Of a stretch of 64,000 nucleotides of DNA, positions 1 through 8,291 are shown piece after piece. The notes under the pieces were generated by a model. It did no database searches. It was given only the letters and a program-made list of their open reading frames with translations, and had not been told where the DNA came from. Source of the stretch: Nostoc sp. CHAB 5824 (GTDB taxonomy: Bacteria > Cyanobacteriota > Cyanobacteriia > Cyanobacteriales > Nostocaceae); assembly GCF_020829665.1 (NCBI RefSeq), contig NZ_JAIVFT010000011.1:62001-126000 (forward strand). Direction: 5' to 3'. Within the stretch, counting starts at the first letter, position 1. Every line of letters starts with the position of its first letter. The position numbers were made by a program, and so were the translations under genes.

Positions 1-180
1 CGATGACTCGCTAACGTTGCGCTATCGCCCTTGGCGTCTCCCCTTGGGAGAAGACCGCAGTGGCTCCTCAATTTATCGGGGGACTTTGATTCCGATTCCC
101 CCTTTTTTAAGGGGAGCCAGCGCGATCTTGGGGTCTCCCCAAGTGGAGCGACTGGCGTGGGTTATGGGGGATCAATAAGT
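1..180. repeat. Dispersed palindromic repeat cluster at window start
   Basis: Non-coding and rich in short inverted repeats. Positions 127-143 form a hairpin with a 7-bp stem (CTTGGGG, loop TCT, CCCCAAG). The 17 bases at 129-145 recur exactly at 37764-37780, and motifs of the type gcgtctcccc and gggagaag also recur near 32.85 kb and 37.64 kb. This is a dispersed repeat family of the kind common in Nostocales spacers. It may be the tail of a longer repeat outside the window. Confidence 0.6.
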
Positions 181-182
181 AG

Positions 183-368
183 TTAAAATCACAGCCAAAT
201 ACTTTTCAAACATCCTCTAAGGCTTACTCTCGTGTTTTTCGATATGTTCGTGAAATGTTAAAAATGCTTCCCGAAATCCTTGAGCCTATTTTATTAGTCC
301 AAATTTTTGTCAAGCTTACTTCTTTAGGTCATATTCACCTTGTTTCTAGAGGCGTTGAACCCTCGTAA
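183..368 (+). other. Gap 181-803: possible eroded reading frame, otherwise nothing recognised
   Basis: One frame stays open for 61 codons from 183 to a TAA at 366-368 and reads like protein (for example VFRYVREMLKMLPEILEPI). The first ATG is at 255, leaving only 37 residues, and I saw no convincing ribosome site. It may be a degraded gene end, perhaps from a mobile element, or chance. The rest of 369-803 is AT-rich, contains one HIP1 site, and shows no RNA gene or ORF that I recognise. It should include the promoter of the gene at 804. Confidence 0.2.
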
Positions 369-803
369 ATTGGCAAAGGTATTAATCACAAAACAGCTTT
401 TTATCTACTTGTTTTATTCTTCCATAATAATAGTTGCTTTATTTTTGCTGTGTTCTAGAGCGATCGCTTGAGGATTTCTCAGATCAAACAAACAGTAATC
501 ACTCGTCTGTCGTTTGGCATAATACCATACTGTACTGTTCGCTTCCCAAGTATGTGACATAATAATAACTCGCTGTTAAAAAACAGATTTTGGAACCCTT
601 AATCAGCAACGCTTTCACAAAATTAATCAAATGTGTTTCTTTCATATTTTGTTAGCGCAACTATGAGCTAGTTGGAGGTTCACATCTTAAACTTGCACTC
701 AGGTTCACCATTAATGAGTAGATATATACTCCTTGCGCTAGGGATGATTATTGAGATTAATAGTTAGCTTAATAATGAAGCTGATTTAAACGTATAAAGT
801 ATT

Positions 804-1805
804 ATGACTGACAACAAGCAACCTTTGAATCAAACTGATGCCAATCCTCTCCTCCATGAGGAAAAGATTGTTAGAAGTGAGAGTGAGAAAAAATTATCTT
901 TAAATCAAGCTGAAGAAAATTTTGAATCCCAGCCAGAACAAATATCAGACTCTTCATCAGATTCAGGCATTAGTGCTAGGGTAGCTGGAGCTGCAATTGG
1001 TGGCATACTAGGCGCTCGCTCTGGAGGCATTATCGGTGCTGTCGCAGGCTCAGTTGCTGGTGCCATAATTGGTAAGGGAACTGCTGATACTGTTAACCGT
1101 GCTGTAGATAATTTAGGAGATGCAGCTAACTCTGTAGCAGAGGGTGTTAAGCATTCTATAGAAGACATAGGGACAGCAGCCAAGGAAACGATTGAAGAAG
1201 TTAAGCCATCTATCAAAGGGACAGCAGAAGCCGTCAAGCAAACAGTTGAAGAGTCCAAACCTTCGATTAAAGGTATAGCCGAATCAGTCAATCAGACGGT
1301 TAAAGAGGCTAAACCTTCTGTAGTAGACGCAGTTAAGAATGTATCCGAAGAAGTTAAACCTACGATTAGAGGGGTAAAAGAGTCAGTTCAGCATACAATC
1401 GAAGGTGTTCAGCCTTCTGTAGAAAACGCTGCTAACTCTATTAAGAGCGCTGCCGATGAAATTAAGCCTTCTGCCAAAGCTGTGGCTAAAGAAATTGAAG
1501 GTGCTACTAAGGATGTTCGCTCAACTGTCAAAGGAACAGCGAAGGCAGTCGAGCCATCTGTAAAAAGTGCTGCTGAATCTCTCAAATCATCGGCTCAGAA
1601 TGCGACTGAATCCCTCAAATCATCGGCTCAGAATGTTACTGAATCTGTCAAAGGTTCAGCCCATGATATTAAGTTATCTGCTCAAAATACAGCAGAATCT
1701 GCCAAGAAGGAAATTCAGGATAACGATACCCGTATCTCCAGCAGCCCAATGCCCGAAGTCATTATCATCAAGGAAAAGGGAATTATTGAAGATAAGAGAG
1801 ACTAG
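804..1805 (+). CDS. Glycine-zipper and LEA-like repeat protein
   Basis: A 333-residue protein. Residues 1-57 are acidic and polar. Residues 58-92 form a Gly/Ala-rich glycine zipper (AGAAIGGILGARSGGIIGAV...), as in proteins that insert into or associate with membranes. The rest is a low-complexity, probably helical tail of amphipathic repeats. Units with a KPSIKG-type core recur about every 18 residues (near 134, 152, 170, 185, 203, 221 and 250). Close to the end are near-exact 11-residue repeats (ESLKSSAQNAT, ESLKSSAQNVT, ESVKGSAHDIK), the spacing typical of group 3 LEA desiccation proteins. A role in membrane or desiccation protection is inferred. YtxH-type stress proteins are an alternative. 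A short hairpin with a T-rich tail follows at about 1838-1860. Confidence 0.7.
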   Translation: MTDNKQPLNQTDANPLLHEEKIVRSESEKKLSLNQAEENFESQPEQISDSSSDSGISARVAGAAIGGILGARSGGIIGAVAGSVAGAIIGKGTADTVNRAVDNLGDAANSVAEGVKHSIEDIGTAAKETIEEVKPSIKGTAEAVKQTVEESKPSIKGIAESVNQTVKEAKPSVVDAVKNVSEEVKPTIRGVKESVQHTIEGVQPSVENAANSIKSAADEIKPSAKAVAKEIEGATKDVRSTVKGTAKAVEPSVKSAAESLKSSAQNATESLKSSAQNVTESVKGSAHDIKLSAQNTAESAKKEIQDNDTRISSSPMPEVIIIKEKGIIEDKRD

Positions 1806-1891
1806 CCTCTAAGCAAAGTTTCAAGCAAGGTGGATCTAACAAAGGGTTCACCTTTTGTTTAGAAGGAGTGAATTAGCGATCGCACTATGAT

Positions 1892-1997
1892 TATAGCGGT
1901 TCTCGTTTATGTGAGGTACACCCGTAGGGGCACGGCATGCCGTGCCCCTACACCTTGCGATATAACGTTGTACCGGATCTGAATGGGAACCGCTATA
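1892..1997. repeat. MITE-like element with terminal inverted repeats
   Basis: A 106-bp element. The left end (1892-1904, TATAGCGGTTCTC) is the inverted copy of the right end (1985-1997, GGGAACCGCTATA) with one mismatch. The interior carries a perfect 28-bp palindrome at 1924-1951 centred on GCATGC. It has no ORF. The terminal repeats plus internal hairpin fit a small non-autonomous mobile or REP-like element. Confidence 0.65.
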
Positions 1998-2081
1998 GCG
2001 TTCCATCACTCTTATGAGAGAATAATGGAGTAAAGCGTAAAGTGTCGTAAACTCTTTGCTGGAGTATGTTTAAGGCTAGAG

Positions 2082-2112
2082 TTGCAGCCAAAAGCATAGG
2101 CTTTTGCTGCAA
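2082..2112. repeat. Hairpin (13-bp stem), and gap 1998-2873
   Basis: TTGCAG plus CAAAAGC (2082-2095, one bulged C at 2088) pairs with GCTTTTG plus CTGCAA (2100-2112), leaving a 4-base loop. No T-run follows on the plus strand, so it is not a standard terminator; it could be part of a repeat or an RNA structure. I see no convincing gene in the remaining spacer up to 2873, which presumably includes the promoter of the next gene. Confidence 0.4.
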
Positions 2113-2873
2113 AGCCCATAAAGCAAGATTTTAAAACAATACGGTTTAGTTAAGCCCAGATTTCTCCCTCTGCTTCTCCTGTTCAAAAACTGTTCGTCTC
2201 AACACATAAATGTCCCTTAACTGAAGGGTATTGGATTTTAGAATTGTGGCTAAAGTTGACACCAATAGTACGCAAATCCATTTTTTACCTGATTTTCATA
2301 ATATTACAAAATGTTAGTTTCAAAACTTAAAATTTCAATTAGCAATTACTGAATTCATCCAAAAGGTTGATAATAAAATTTTTAACAATAGGCTAAAGAA
2401 AAGATTTAGAAGCTATCCAGAGCGTGCAGTGTATTGAGTTGGATTAAAAATCATTCAAAAGTAAAGTTTAGTTGCAAAAAAAATTCCCCCCATCGGGAAG
2501 TGATAATCTAATAATTGAAGTTAATAAATAAGCTTCCCTGGCAGATATAACAGCTGCATTTGGAATGTCAGTAAGAGGTAAAAGACGCTGTTTAACTTAC
2601 ATCTGTCTCGTCAAAACACTGCAACACCCAACGCGAAAACTGCTATTTTCTCAAGTATGCAAGATTAGGGGGCGCTGTAACTGGTTTTCATAACTTGTTT
2701 ACACAAGCAATGAAAGTTAGTACATCCCTGCCTATGATAAACAAGAAGAGGAGATGGTTCAGCGAGTAGAGGTTTGGGTGTTGTTGTGTGTAAAGAGAAG
2801 TCTGAGATAGGGACTCCTCTTAGTGTAAGATTATACGAAGTTGAATAGTGAGAAACAGTTTAAATAGCGCCTT

Positions 2874-3644
2874 ATGTCAATTATTGCGCTCAGAGCGTGG
2901 TATCTACAGGATTACGAGCCGATTCCAGAACTGGAAAAACGTCCGCCAGACATTCGCTTAAGCAAAAAAAGCCTGCTGAGATCAGCATTGCGAGCGGACT
3001 TTTTGGAAGAAAGCGACGAAGTTAAGAAATCAACTTGGTTTGGACGCTATCTGGAAGGGGAAAATATTGAATTTTATATTGAAGGTAGTGGTGGTTATTG
3101 CGTCGCTAACATTGACTTAATTAGTCATGAAATTTATTTCACCAAGCAGGCGCTGTTGGCTCAGTTAGAACCAACGATTTTTTTATCCTATCAAACTGAG
3201 TATGCCGCAGCGACTAATGCCCTCAGAGAAGAACTGCGAAAAAGTTTGGACAGTTTAAACAAGCGATCGCGCCTTCCCCTAACATTAGTAGAATCCTCTC
3301 GCCCCAGCGGTGCTACTGTACGGATTAACCGCACTATCATGCGAAAAATCCGTAAAAGTTTGTTATTTATCGCTGACACCACGCCCATTGCTAGTATTGA
3401 CGGTAAAGAAACTCCCCAAGTAATTCCTAGCCCGAATGTCTGTATTGAGATTGGCTATGCCATCCAAAGTAAGCGGTCTGAACAAATTTTACTAGCGCAC
3501 ATGCAACGCCCAGACTTTGAAGGGCAGTTTCCCTTTGATTTACCCACACAGCAAATTTTGCAATTCCAAGACACCATAGAACTAAATAAAATCCTAACAG
3601 GAACGATTCAAAACCAACTAGCACGATTCAAATTGTTTTTTTGA
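2874..3644 (+). CDS. Conserved cyanobacterial-type protein with C-terminal TIR-like domain
   Basis: A 256-residue soluble protein. Residues 1-98 are a domain I do not recognise (motif YIEGSGGYCVANIDLISHE at 68-86). Residues 100-205 look like a TIR/CAP12-type nucleotide-binding fold: a first strand with FLSYQ (103-107), a strand FIADTT (165-170), and PNVCIEIGYA (187-196), which resembles the N-x-x-x-E-x-G-Y-A motif where the glutamate is catalytic in NAD-cleaving TIR relatives. That family is known from CBASS/Pycsar and other antiphage effectors. No cyclase or partner gene is adjacent. The domain call is by eye, and an NADase role is inference. The gene stands alone, with a long spacer upstream. 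Confidence 0.6.
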   Translation: MSIIALRAWYLQDYEPIPELEKRPPDIRLSKKSLLRSALRADFLEESDEVKKSTWFGRYLEGENIEFYIEGSGGYCVANIDLISHEIYFTKQALLAQLEPTIFLSYQTEYAAATNALREELRKSLDSLNKRSRLPLTLVESSRPSGATVRINRTIMRKIRKSLLFIADTTPIASIDGKETPQVIPSPNVCIEIGYAIQSKRSEQILLAHMQRPDFEGQFPFDLPTQQILQFQDTIELNKILTGTIQNQLARFKLFF

Positions 3645-3661
3645 GCAATCACTGATGTCAA

Positions 3662-4516
3662 TTAAAATAAACGAACAGGTTTATTTTGCAGCCCAGAAGT
3701 AATCGAGCTTACCCGCTCAACCACAGAAATCATGTATTTGTAATCTGGTACTTGTCCATTGGTTACATACCCTACTTCTTCAGCTAAACCTGAAGGCGCA
3801 TTGCTCATTACTTTGCGGATGAATTCCTGACGGTTACGTTCTACATTAGGCCCAATCAAGACCACACCTAAGGGTACATAATGAGGGTCTTTAAATAGGA
3901 TGCGGAATTGGGTTGGCCCCAACTGCGAACCGTAGAGACTCAATTCAGCTTCTGAGACTGCACAGGCGATCGCTTTTCCTTGGGCGACCAATTCCAGCGC
4001 GGCTTTGGGTGTGGGTGCAAATAGGATTTCAGCTAGTGTTATACCAAAAAGATTGTAAAGTGGGAAATAATATCCTGTTGCTGAACCTAACTGACCTAAA
4101 GCCACTGTTTGACCTTGTAGCTGTTTTAAGTCGGTTATCGGATTTTCTTTGCGAACAACGAAGATTGAACGCAAATTACTAATACCTATTAAAGGAAACA
4201 GGGGAACATATTGGTGACGTGCGATCGCGATCGCTGCTAAACCTGGTGGAGCAAATACCAATGACCAAGCACGAGCCTCAAGGCGCTCAACGGCTTTGTT
4301 TTCATTAAAAGCAGGCTCTAGCTGAATATATGCATTTGTCTTCTCGCCCAAGTAACTATTAAATTTAGCATATTGGTTAATTATCTGTTCGCCTCCACCA
4401 TAGTTGATAACACCAACAGTTAATGTGCCCTCAAACTGCTTTTGTGGTTGGCAGGCGGCAAACGTCAAACCTAGCAGATTAAACAGAAATAAACGACGGG
4501 GGAATCGCAAAAACAT
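3662..4516 (-). CDS. PhnD-like periplasmic substrate-binding lipoprotein
   Basis: A 284-residue protein with an N-terminal basic/hydrophobic signal ending in a lipobox (LTFAAC, Cys at about residue 21), so probably a lipoprotein. The body matches the phosphate/phosphonate ABC binding protein family (PhnD): GVINYGGGEQIINQY near the start, LVFAPPGLAAIAIARH, and LKQLQGQTVALGQLGSATGY, the strand that normally contacts the oxyanion ligand. No permease or ATPase gene is nearby, so it may act as a ligand receptor instead of in transport. It is divergent from the heme/HAMP sensor at 4698, with 181 bp between them that probably hold both promoters. The ligand cannot be told from the sequence. Confidence 0.75.
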   Translation of the reverse strand: MFLRFPRRLFLFNLLGLTFAACQPQKQFEGTLTVGVINYGGGEQIINQYAKFNSYLGEKTNAYIQLEPAFNENKAVERLEARAWSLVFAPPGLAAIAIARHQYVPLFPLIGISNLRSIFVVRKENPITDLKQLQGQTVALGQLGSATGYYFPLYNLFGITLAEILFAPTPKAALELVAQGKAIACAVSEAELSLYGSQLGPTQFRILFKDPHYVPLGVVLIGPNVERNRQEFIRKVMSNAPSGLAEEVGYVTNGQVPDYKYMISVVERVSSITSGLQNKPVRLF

Positions 4517-4697
4517 CGCTAATTATGGTTAAGTAAATAACTTGGCTTTTAAGACTAATTTAGATAAGTTTCACAGCTGCCTAAATAGGTTATATTGCAG
4601 CAAAAAATTAATATTTATTTAAATCTTGTTAAGATGGTTTCTAACAGGTATAAATAAATATTAGACAAACTCAGATACCACCTTATTTTGTTAGGTT

Positions 4698-5612
4698 ATG
4701 TTAAACAATATTACGTTAAAAAACTTAAAAATAGGTGCTAAATTTAACTTATTTTTAATATTAGTTTTCATAGTTAGTATTTTGGGTAGTGGCGTTGCTT
4801 TATCCAGTGTACTTCAAAGAAGGGCGCAAAATGAAGTAGCTTCCCAAGCGCAGATTCTCATCCAAATGGTGAACGCAGTTAGAAACTATACGCAAAATCG
4901 TATAATTCCCCTATTAGAACCTCAAGTAGATACTAACCCAACGTTCATCGCTGAAGTAGTACCAACTTTTTCCTCTAAAGAGGTGTTTGAAAATTTTCGT
5001 AAAAAGCCGGAATATAGAAACTTTTTTCATAAAGATGCAACACTTAATCCAACTAATTTAGCAGATAAAGCCGATAGTTTTGAAACTCAACTTGTAGAGC
5101 GTTTTCGCAACGAACCCAATACTCTAGAAATTACCGGCTTTCGCACCTTGTCAGAAGGCGAAGTATTTTACATTGCACAACCACTCAAGATTACACAGCA
5201 GCAATGTCTGCAATGTCATACTACACCAGACCAGGCTCCTAAGAGTCAGTTGGCAACTTATGGTTCGGAAAATGGTTTTGGCTGGCAACTCAATCAGATT
5301 GTTTCTGCCCAAATAGTCTCTGTTCCTTCTCAAGATATTTTTGCCAATGCCCATCGGACTTGGATATTAATCATGGGACTTTTAATTGCGATCTTTGCGA
5401 TCGTAGTTTTATTAATTAACTTTTTAATCAACAAATATGTGATTCAGCGCATCAGAAGAATAGAAAAAATAGCTCAAAAAGTTAGCATTGGTGATGTGGG
5501 CGCTGATTTTGAAGAAAGCTCTAATGATGAAATTGGCGGGTTGGCAGAAGCATTTAATCGGATGAAAGCTAGCTTAAAAATAGCTATGGAGATGCTAAAT
5601 AACCAAGGCTAA
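4698..5612 (+). CDS. Tll0287-like c-heme sensor with HAMP domain (DUF3365 type)
   Basis: A 304-residue membrane sensor. A first membrane helix lies at about 15-36. The extracytoplasmic region (about 40-220) ends with a c-type heme motif, CLQCH (about 170-174), as in the Tll0287/DUF3365 family. A second helix lies at about 224-247 and a HAMP linker at about 248-300. The protein stops just after HAMP, so there is no kinase, cyclase or methyl-accepting domain. Signal output must therefore pass to a partner, or the protein is a remnant. It is divergent from the PhnD-like lipoprotein and converges on the Ser/Thr kinase gene, whose end is only 12 bp away. Confidence 0.8.
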   Translation: MLNNITLKNLKIGAKFNLFLILVFIVSILGSGVALSSVLQRRAQNEVASQAQILIQMVNAVRNYTQNRIIPLLEPQVDTNPTFIAEVVPTFSSKEVFENFRKKPEYRNFFHKDATLNPTNLADKADSFETQLVERFRNEPNTLEITGFRTLSEGEVFYIAQPLKITQQQCLQCHTTPDQAPKSQLATYGSENGFGWQLNQIVSAQIVSVPSQDIFANAHRTWILIMGLLIAIFAIVVLLINFLINKYVIQRIRRIEKIAQKVSIGDVGADFEESSNDEIGGLAEAFNRMKASLKIAMEMLNNQG

Positions 5613-5624
5613 ACAATTCAAAAT

Positions 5625-7004
5625 TTAAGAAAGTAGGCGTTGTTGAAATTGCAAAGCTTTTTGAGGATCGGGAATATGTGATGCTAAAATTTTCACAAAT
5701 TCTGCACGAGGAAATTGTCCAGAAGACCTAAAAGTTTTTTGGACTATGAACTTGGCTATTGGGCCAATTAAATCAGCCAATTCTCGCTCACACTGATGCA
5801 CAAAACTCTCGCTGATTACTTGAGGTTCTTGGCTTGGTAAATTATTTGACTTAATTTCGGATTTAACAGTAAGTTCCTGTAAGAGAGTAGGTTTGTCTAG
5901 TAAAAAAATTGTTTTCTTCTTAAAATCAATTTGTTGATTTCCTCTAAGATGAAGACACAATTGATTAATTAATTCTTCGGGGTTGGGCGCTGATGCTGCA
6001 ACTTGCCGTAGTAATCTTGAGGCAACAGGGCCGACAAATTCCAAGAGAATCGTTTCTAAACGGTTGTGATTTTCTGGAGACAGGATAAAAGCAGGCGGAT
6101 ACTCAATTGAGTTTTGTTGAGAAAGTGAAGCTTGAGGCGGTTGTGTAAAAGATGGTGGTTGAAGTGATTGCGCTTCTATTTTAATATCGAGATGCTTAAG
6201 CACCTGTAGAACTTCAGCCGCAGACTGATAGCGCTGTTTGAAGTGGTGTAGCACCATTTTAGATAGCACAGATGCTAACTCAGAACTGACATTAGCTTGA
6301 TGCTGCCAAGAAATTTCTCCTGTATCTGGATCTTCCTCAAAGTTTATAGGATGTAACCCTGTCACCGATTGAATACCAATAATGCCCAAGGAATAAATAT
6401 CGCTATTGGGACGCGGCTTACCTTGCCCCTGTTCTGTAGACATATATCCTGGGGTACCAATGATAATAGTAGCCCCCGTGCGCCCTGAAACTGTAAACAG
6501 TTGAGTTTGGACTTGTTTGACTGCGCCAAAGTCAATCAGCACTAACTTGCCGTCTTGTTGCCGCCTGATTATATTGTCCGGCTTGATATCTCGATGGATA
6601 ACGTTGTGGCTGTGCATAAATTGCAGAATACCCAACACCTGTTGGAGAAGTTGAATTACTTTCTCTTCTGTCCAATGTTGATTGGGGAACAGTTCCGCTT
6701 TTAGAGTATGCCCTTCAATGAACTCTTGCACCAAGAAGAACTCTTGGTTGTCTTCAAAATAGGCTAAAAGCCGAGGAATCTGGTCATGGTTACCCAGTTG
6801 TTCTAGTGTTTCTGCCTCACTAGTAAATAACCGTCTGGCAGTTTCGAGAAATTCAGGACTACGAATGACGGGCTTCAGGTGTTTGACAACGCATTTCGGG
6901 AAACCTGGTCGATGGGTATCTTGGGCTATGTAAGTTTGACCGAATCCACCTCCACCTAAGACCTGAAGGACTTGGTAACGTCCGTCTAATAATTGTCCTA
7001 ACAT
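5625..7004 (-). CDS. Serine/threonine protein kinase with C-terminal tandem repeat domain
   Basis: A 459-residue Hanks-type kinase with all key residues visible: glycine loop GGGGFGQTY (17-25), Lys41, HRD 137-139 with Asn144, DFG 158-160, and GTPGYMSTEQ in the activation segment. The kinase domain ends near 275. A Pro/Gln-rich linker follows, then two related segments of about 45 residues (near 315-357 and 405-445), each with an L..(F/I)(V)GP(V/I)A core. I take these to be a tandem regulatory or interaction domain. There is no membrane helix, so the protein is cytoplasmic. The substrate is unknown; the convergent heme/HAMP sensor is a possible functional neighbour, by context only. Confidence 0.9.
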   Translation of the reverse strand: MLGQLLDGRYQVLQVLGGGGFGQTYIAQDTHRPGFPKCVVKHLKPVIRSPEFLETARRLFTSEAETLEQLGNHDQIPRLLAYFEDNQEFFLVQEFIEGHTLKAELFPNQHWTEEKVIQLLQQVLGILQFMHSHNVIHRDIKPDNIIRRQQDGKLVLIDFGAVKQVQTQLFTVSGRTGATIIIGTPGYMSTEQGQGKPRPNSDIYSLGIIGIQSVTGLHPINFEEDPDTGEISWQHQANVSSELASVLSKMVLHHFKQRYQSAAEVLQVLKHLDIKIEAQSLQPPSFTQPPQASLSQQNSIEYPPAFILSPENHNRLETILLEFVGPVASRLLRQVAASAPNPEELINQLCLHLRGNQQIDFKKKTIFLLDKPTLLQELTVKSEIKSNNLPSQEPQVISESFVHQCERELADLIGPIAKFIVQKTFRSSGQFPRAEFVKILASHIPDPQKALQFQQRLLS

Positions 7005-7170
7005 TGTGCCACTTGCCTTAAGTCCTCAAATTAATCTTGGCACAACTATTAGCTTTGGCAAGGTTTGTTGAGAAAGAAAGTAGGTTAGTATTGCTGAAAT
7101 TACAAGGTTTTTTGAGGTTGGTTGAGTTCGAGAAATTACACAATAAAACGAGAAGCATGAAAGCTTACCA

Positions 7171-7209
7171 GTAAGACTCTAAAATCCCAAAAAGATTTTA
7201 GAGTCTTAC
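7171..7209. repeat. Strong hairpin (15-bp perfect stem)
   Basis: GTAAGACTCTAAAAT (7171-7185) pairs perfectly with 7195-7209 around a 9-base loop. No U-run follows on either strand. It lies upstream of the Ser/Thr kinase and about 320 bp beyond the end of the RTX gene. It could be a factor-dependent terminator for the RTX gene or a mobile palindromic element. Confidence 0.5.
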
Positions 7210-7320
7210 ATCCTTATTAGGGTGGGATGAAATACGACACGGCAACGTTAGTTACTACAACGAGGGAAACTCCCACAACGCACTTGTTTTAAGTGCCGTG
7301 ACGAACTAGTTTGTGTTACT

Positions 7321-7388
7321 AAGCTGTTACGCATTTAATTTGCACATTTACCTGATGACTGAAAACCCGTCAACAGTCAACAGTTAAC
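7321..7388 (+). repeat. Left arm of a long inverted repeat flanking the RTX gene
   Basis: Begins AAGCTGTTACGCATTTAA and ends with GTCAACAGTTAAC. The same order of motifs appears inverted at 8230-8291, on the other side of the 7531-8136 gene. The first 25 bases also recur as diverged copies at 8174-8198 (direct) and 10840-10864 (direct), and inverted near 10909-10928, so this is a dispersed repeat family. Confidence 0.55.
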
Positions 7389-7530
7389 GACCATCAAAAG
7401 TGTTTATATACTTTAGACGCGCATCAGCTTAACAGCTTTGCGTCTGGGAATCTGATCGCATTCCCTATGGGCGCTGTGTGCGATCGCAAACTTTTAAGCG
7501 CGAATGCAATCTTGGCGAACAAAATGCTGA

Positions 7531-8136
7531 CTAGACAAAGATAAAGTCTCTGGATAAACTTACATTGGTAGTGTCTTGAACGCTAGCAATCAACTCATTG
7601 CCATAGTAAATTTGTGTGTCTAGATCCGAACTGCCACTATAGTTTGCATACCCGAAAGAGTATTGACTAGGGTAACCAATGGTTTGAATGTAATCAGAAG
7701 TGTCCCACTCAACAATGGTAGCGTAACCAAAATCTTGGTATGAAACACCCCAGGAACCGCCAAGAATGAAAGTATCAGAACCAGCACCACCAACCAGAGT
7801 GTCGTATTCCGTGCCACTAGTTGCATAACCGTCAAGGCGATCGTTGCCGGCTCCACCATAGAGGACATCATCGCCAGATCCACCATAGAGGCTGTCGTTG
7901 CCAGAGTATGTTGGATTAAGACCGCCATAGAGGACATCATTACCTTCTGAGCCGTAAAGGTTGTCATCCTGATTGCCACCATACAATGTATCGTCGCCAG
8001 CATAGCCATACAACGTATCGTAGCCGTCGTAATCATCGTAGCCAGAGCCAGGGCCTGAAGCGGGATAGCCGTAGATCAGGTCGTTACCGCTAGTGCCATA
8101 AAGTACATCGCTAATCGAAGTGCCGTTAATAGCCAT
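7531..8136 (-). CDS. Small RTX (hemolysin-type calcium-binding repeat) protein
   Basis: A 201-residue protein with no signal peptide. It carries tandem nonapeptides of the GGxGxDxLx type (for example YGYAGDDTLYGG, YGSEGNDVLYGG, YGGAGNDRLDGY) over residues about 10-120, many with Tyr at the variable position. These form the calcium-binding parallel beta-roll of RTX proteins. The C-terminal 80 residues lack repeats and should hold the type I secretion signal. It is unusually short, with no adhesin or enzyme domain. The start is supported by AAGGAG just upstream. The gene sits alone between inverted repeats. The function is unknown, probably extracellular or cell-surface. Confidence 0.8.
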   Translation of the reverse strand: MAINGTSISDVLYGTSGNDLIYGYPASGPGSGYDDYDGYDTLYGYAGDDTLYGGNQDDNLYGSEGNDVLYGGLNPTYSGNDSLYGGSGDDVLYGGAGNDRLDGYATSGTEYDTLVGGAGSDTFILGGSWGVSYQDFGYATIVEWDTSDYIQTIGYPSQYSFGYANYSGSSDLDTQIYYGNELIASVQDTTNVSLSRDFIFV

Positions 8137-8173
8137 TTGAGTTTCTCCTTAGAATTTGTGTTTTTGATTTGTT

Positions 8174-8198
8174 AAGCTATTACGCTTTTAAATTACAC
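8174..8198 (+). repeat. Extra copy of the AAGCTNTTACGC repeat
   Basis: A direct-orientation copy of the start of the 7321 arm, 37 bp upstream of the RTX start codon and inside the flanked unit. It may overlap the promoter of that gene. Confidence 0.45.
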
Positions 8199-8229
8199 AG
8201 TCACTTCCTAAGTTCGTTGACCGCTGACG

Positions 8230-8291
8230 GTTAACTGTCAACTGTCAACAGCCAACACGAAAATATGTGCAAGTTAAATGCGCGACAGCTT
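8230..8291 (-). repeat. Right arm of the long inverted repeat flanking the RTX gene
   Basis: On the minus strand it reads AAGCTGTCGCGCATTTAA, then GTTGACAGTTGACAGTTAAC, the same order as the 7321-7388 arm. The two arms bound a unit of about 971 bp with the RTX gene as its only gene. No clear target-site duplication was seen. Confidence 0.55.

Noticed and set aside
905..1291. 128-codon minus-strand frame opposite the LEA-like gene
   Set aside because: It mirrors the repeats of the 804-1805 gene (same period) and has no ribosome site or family.
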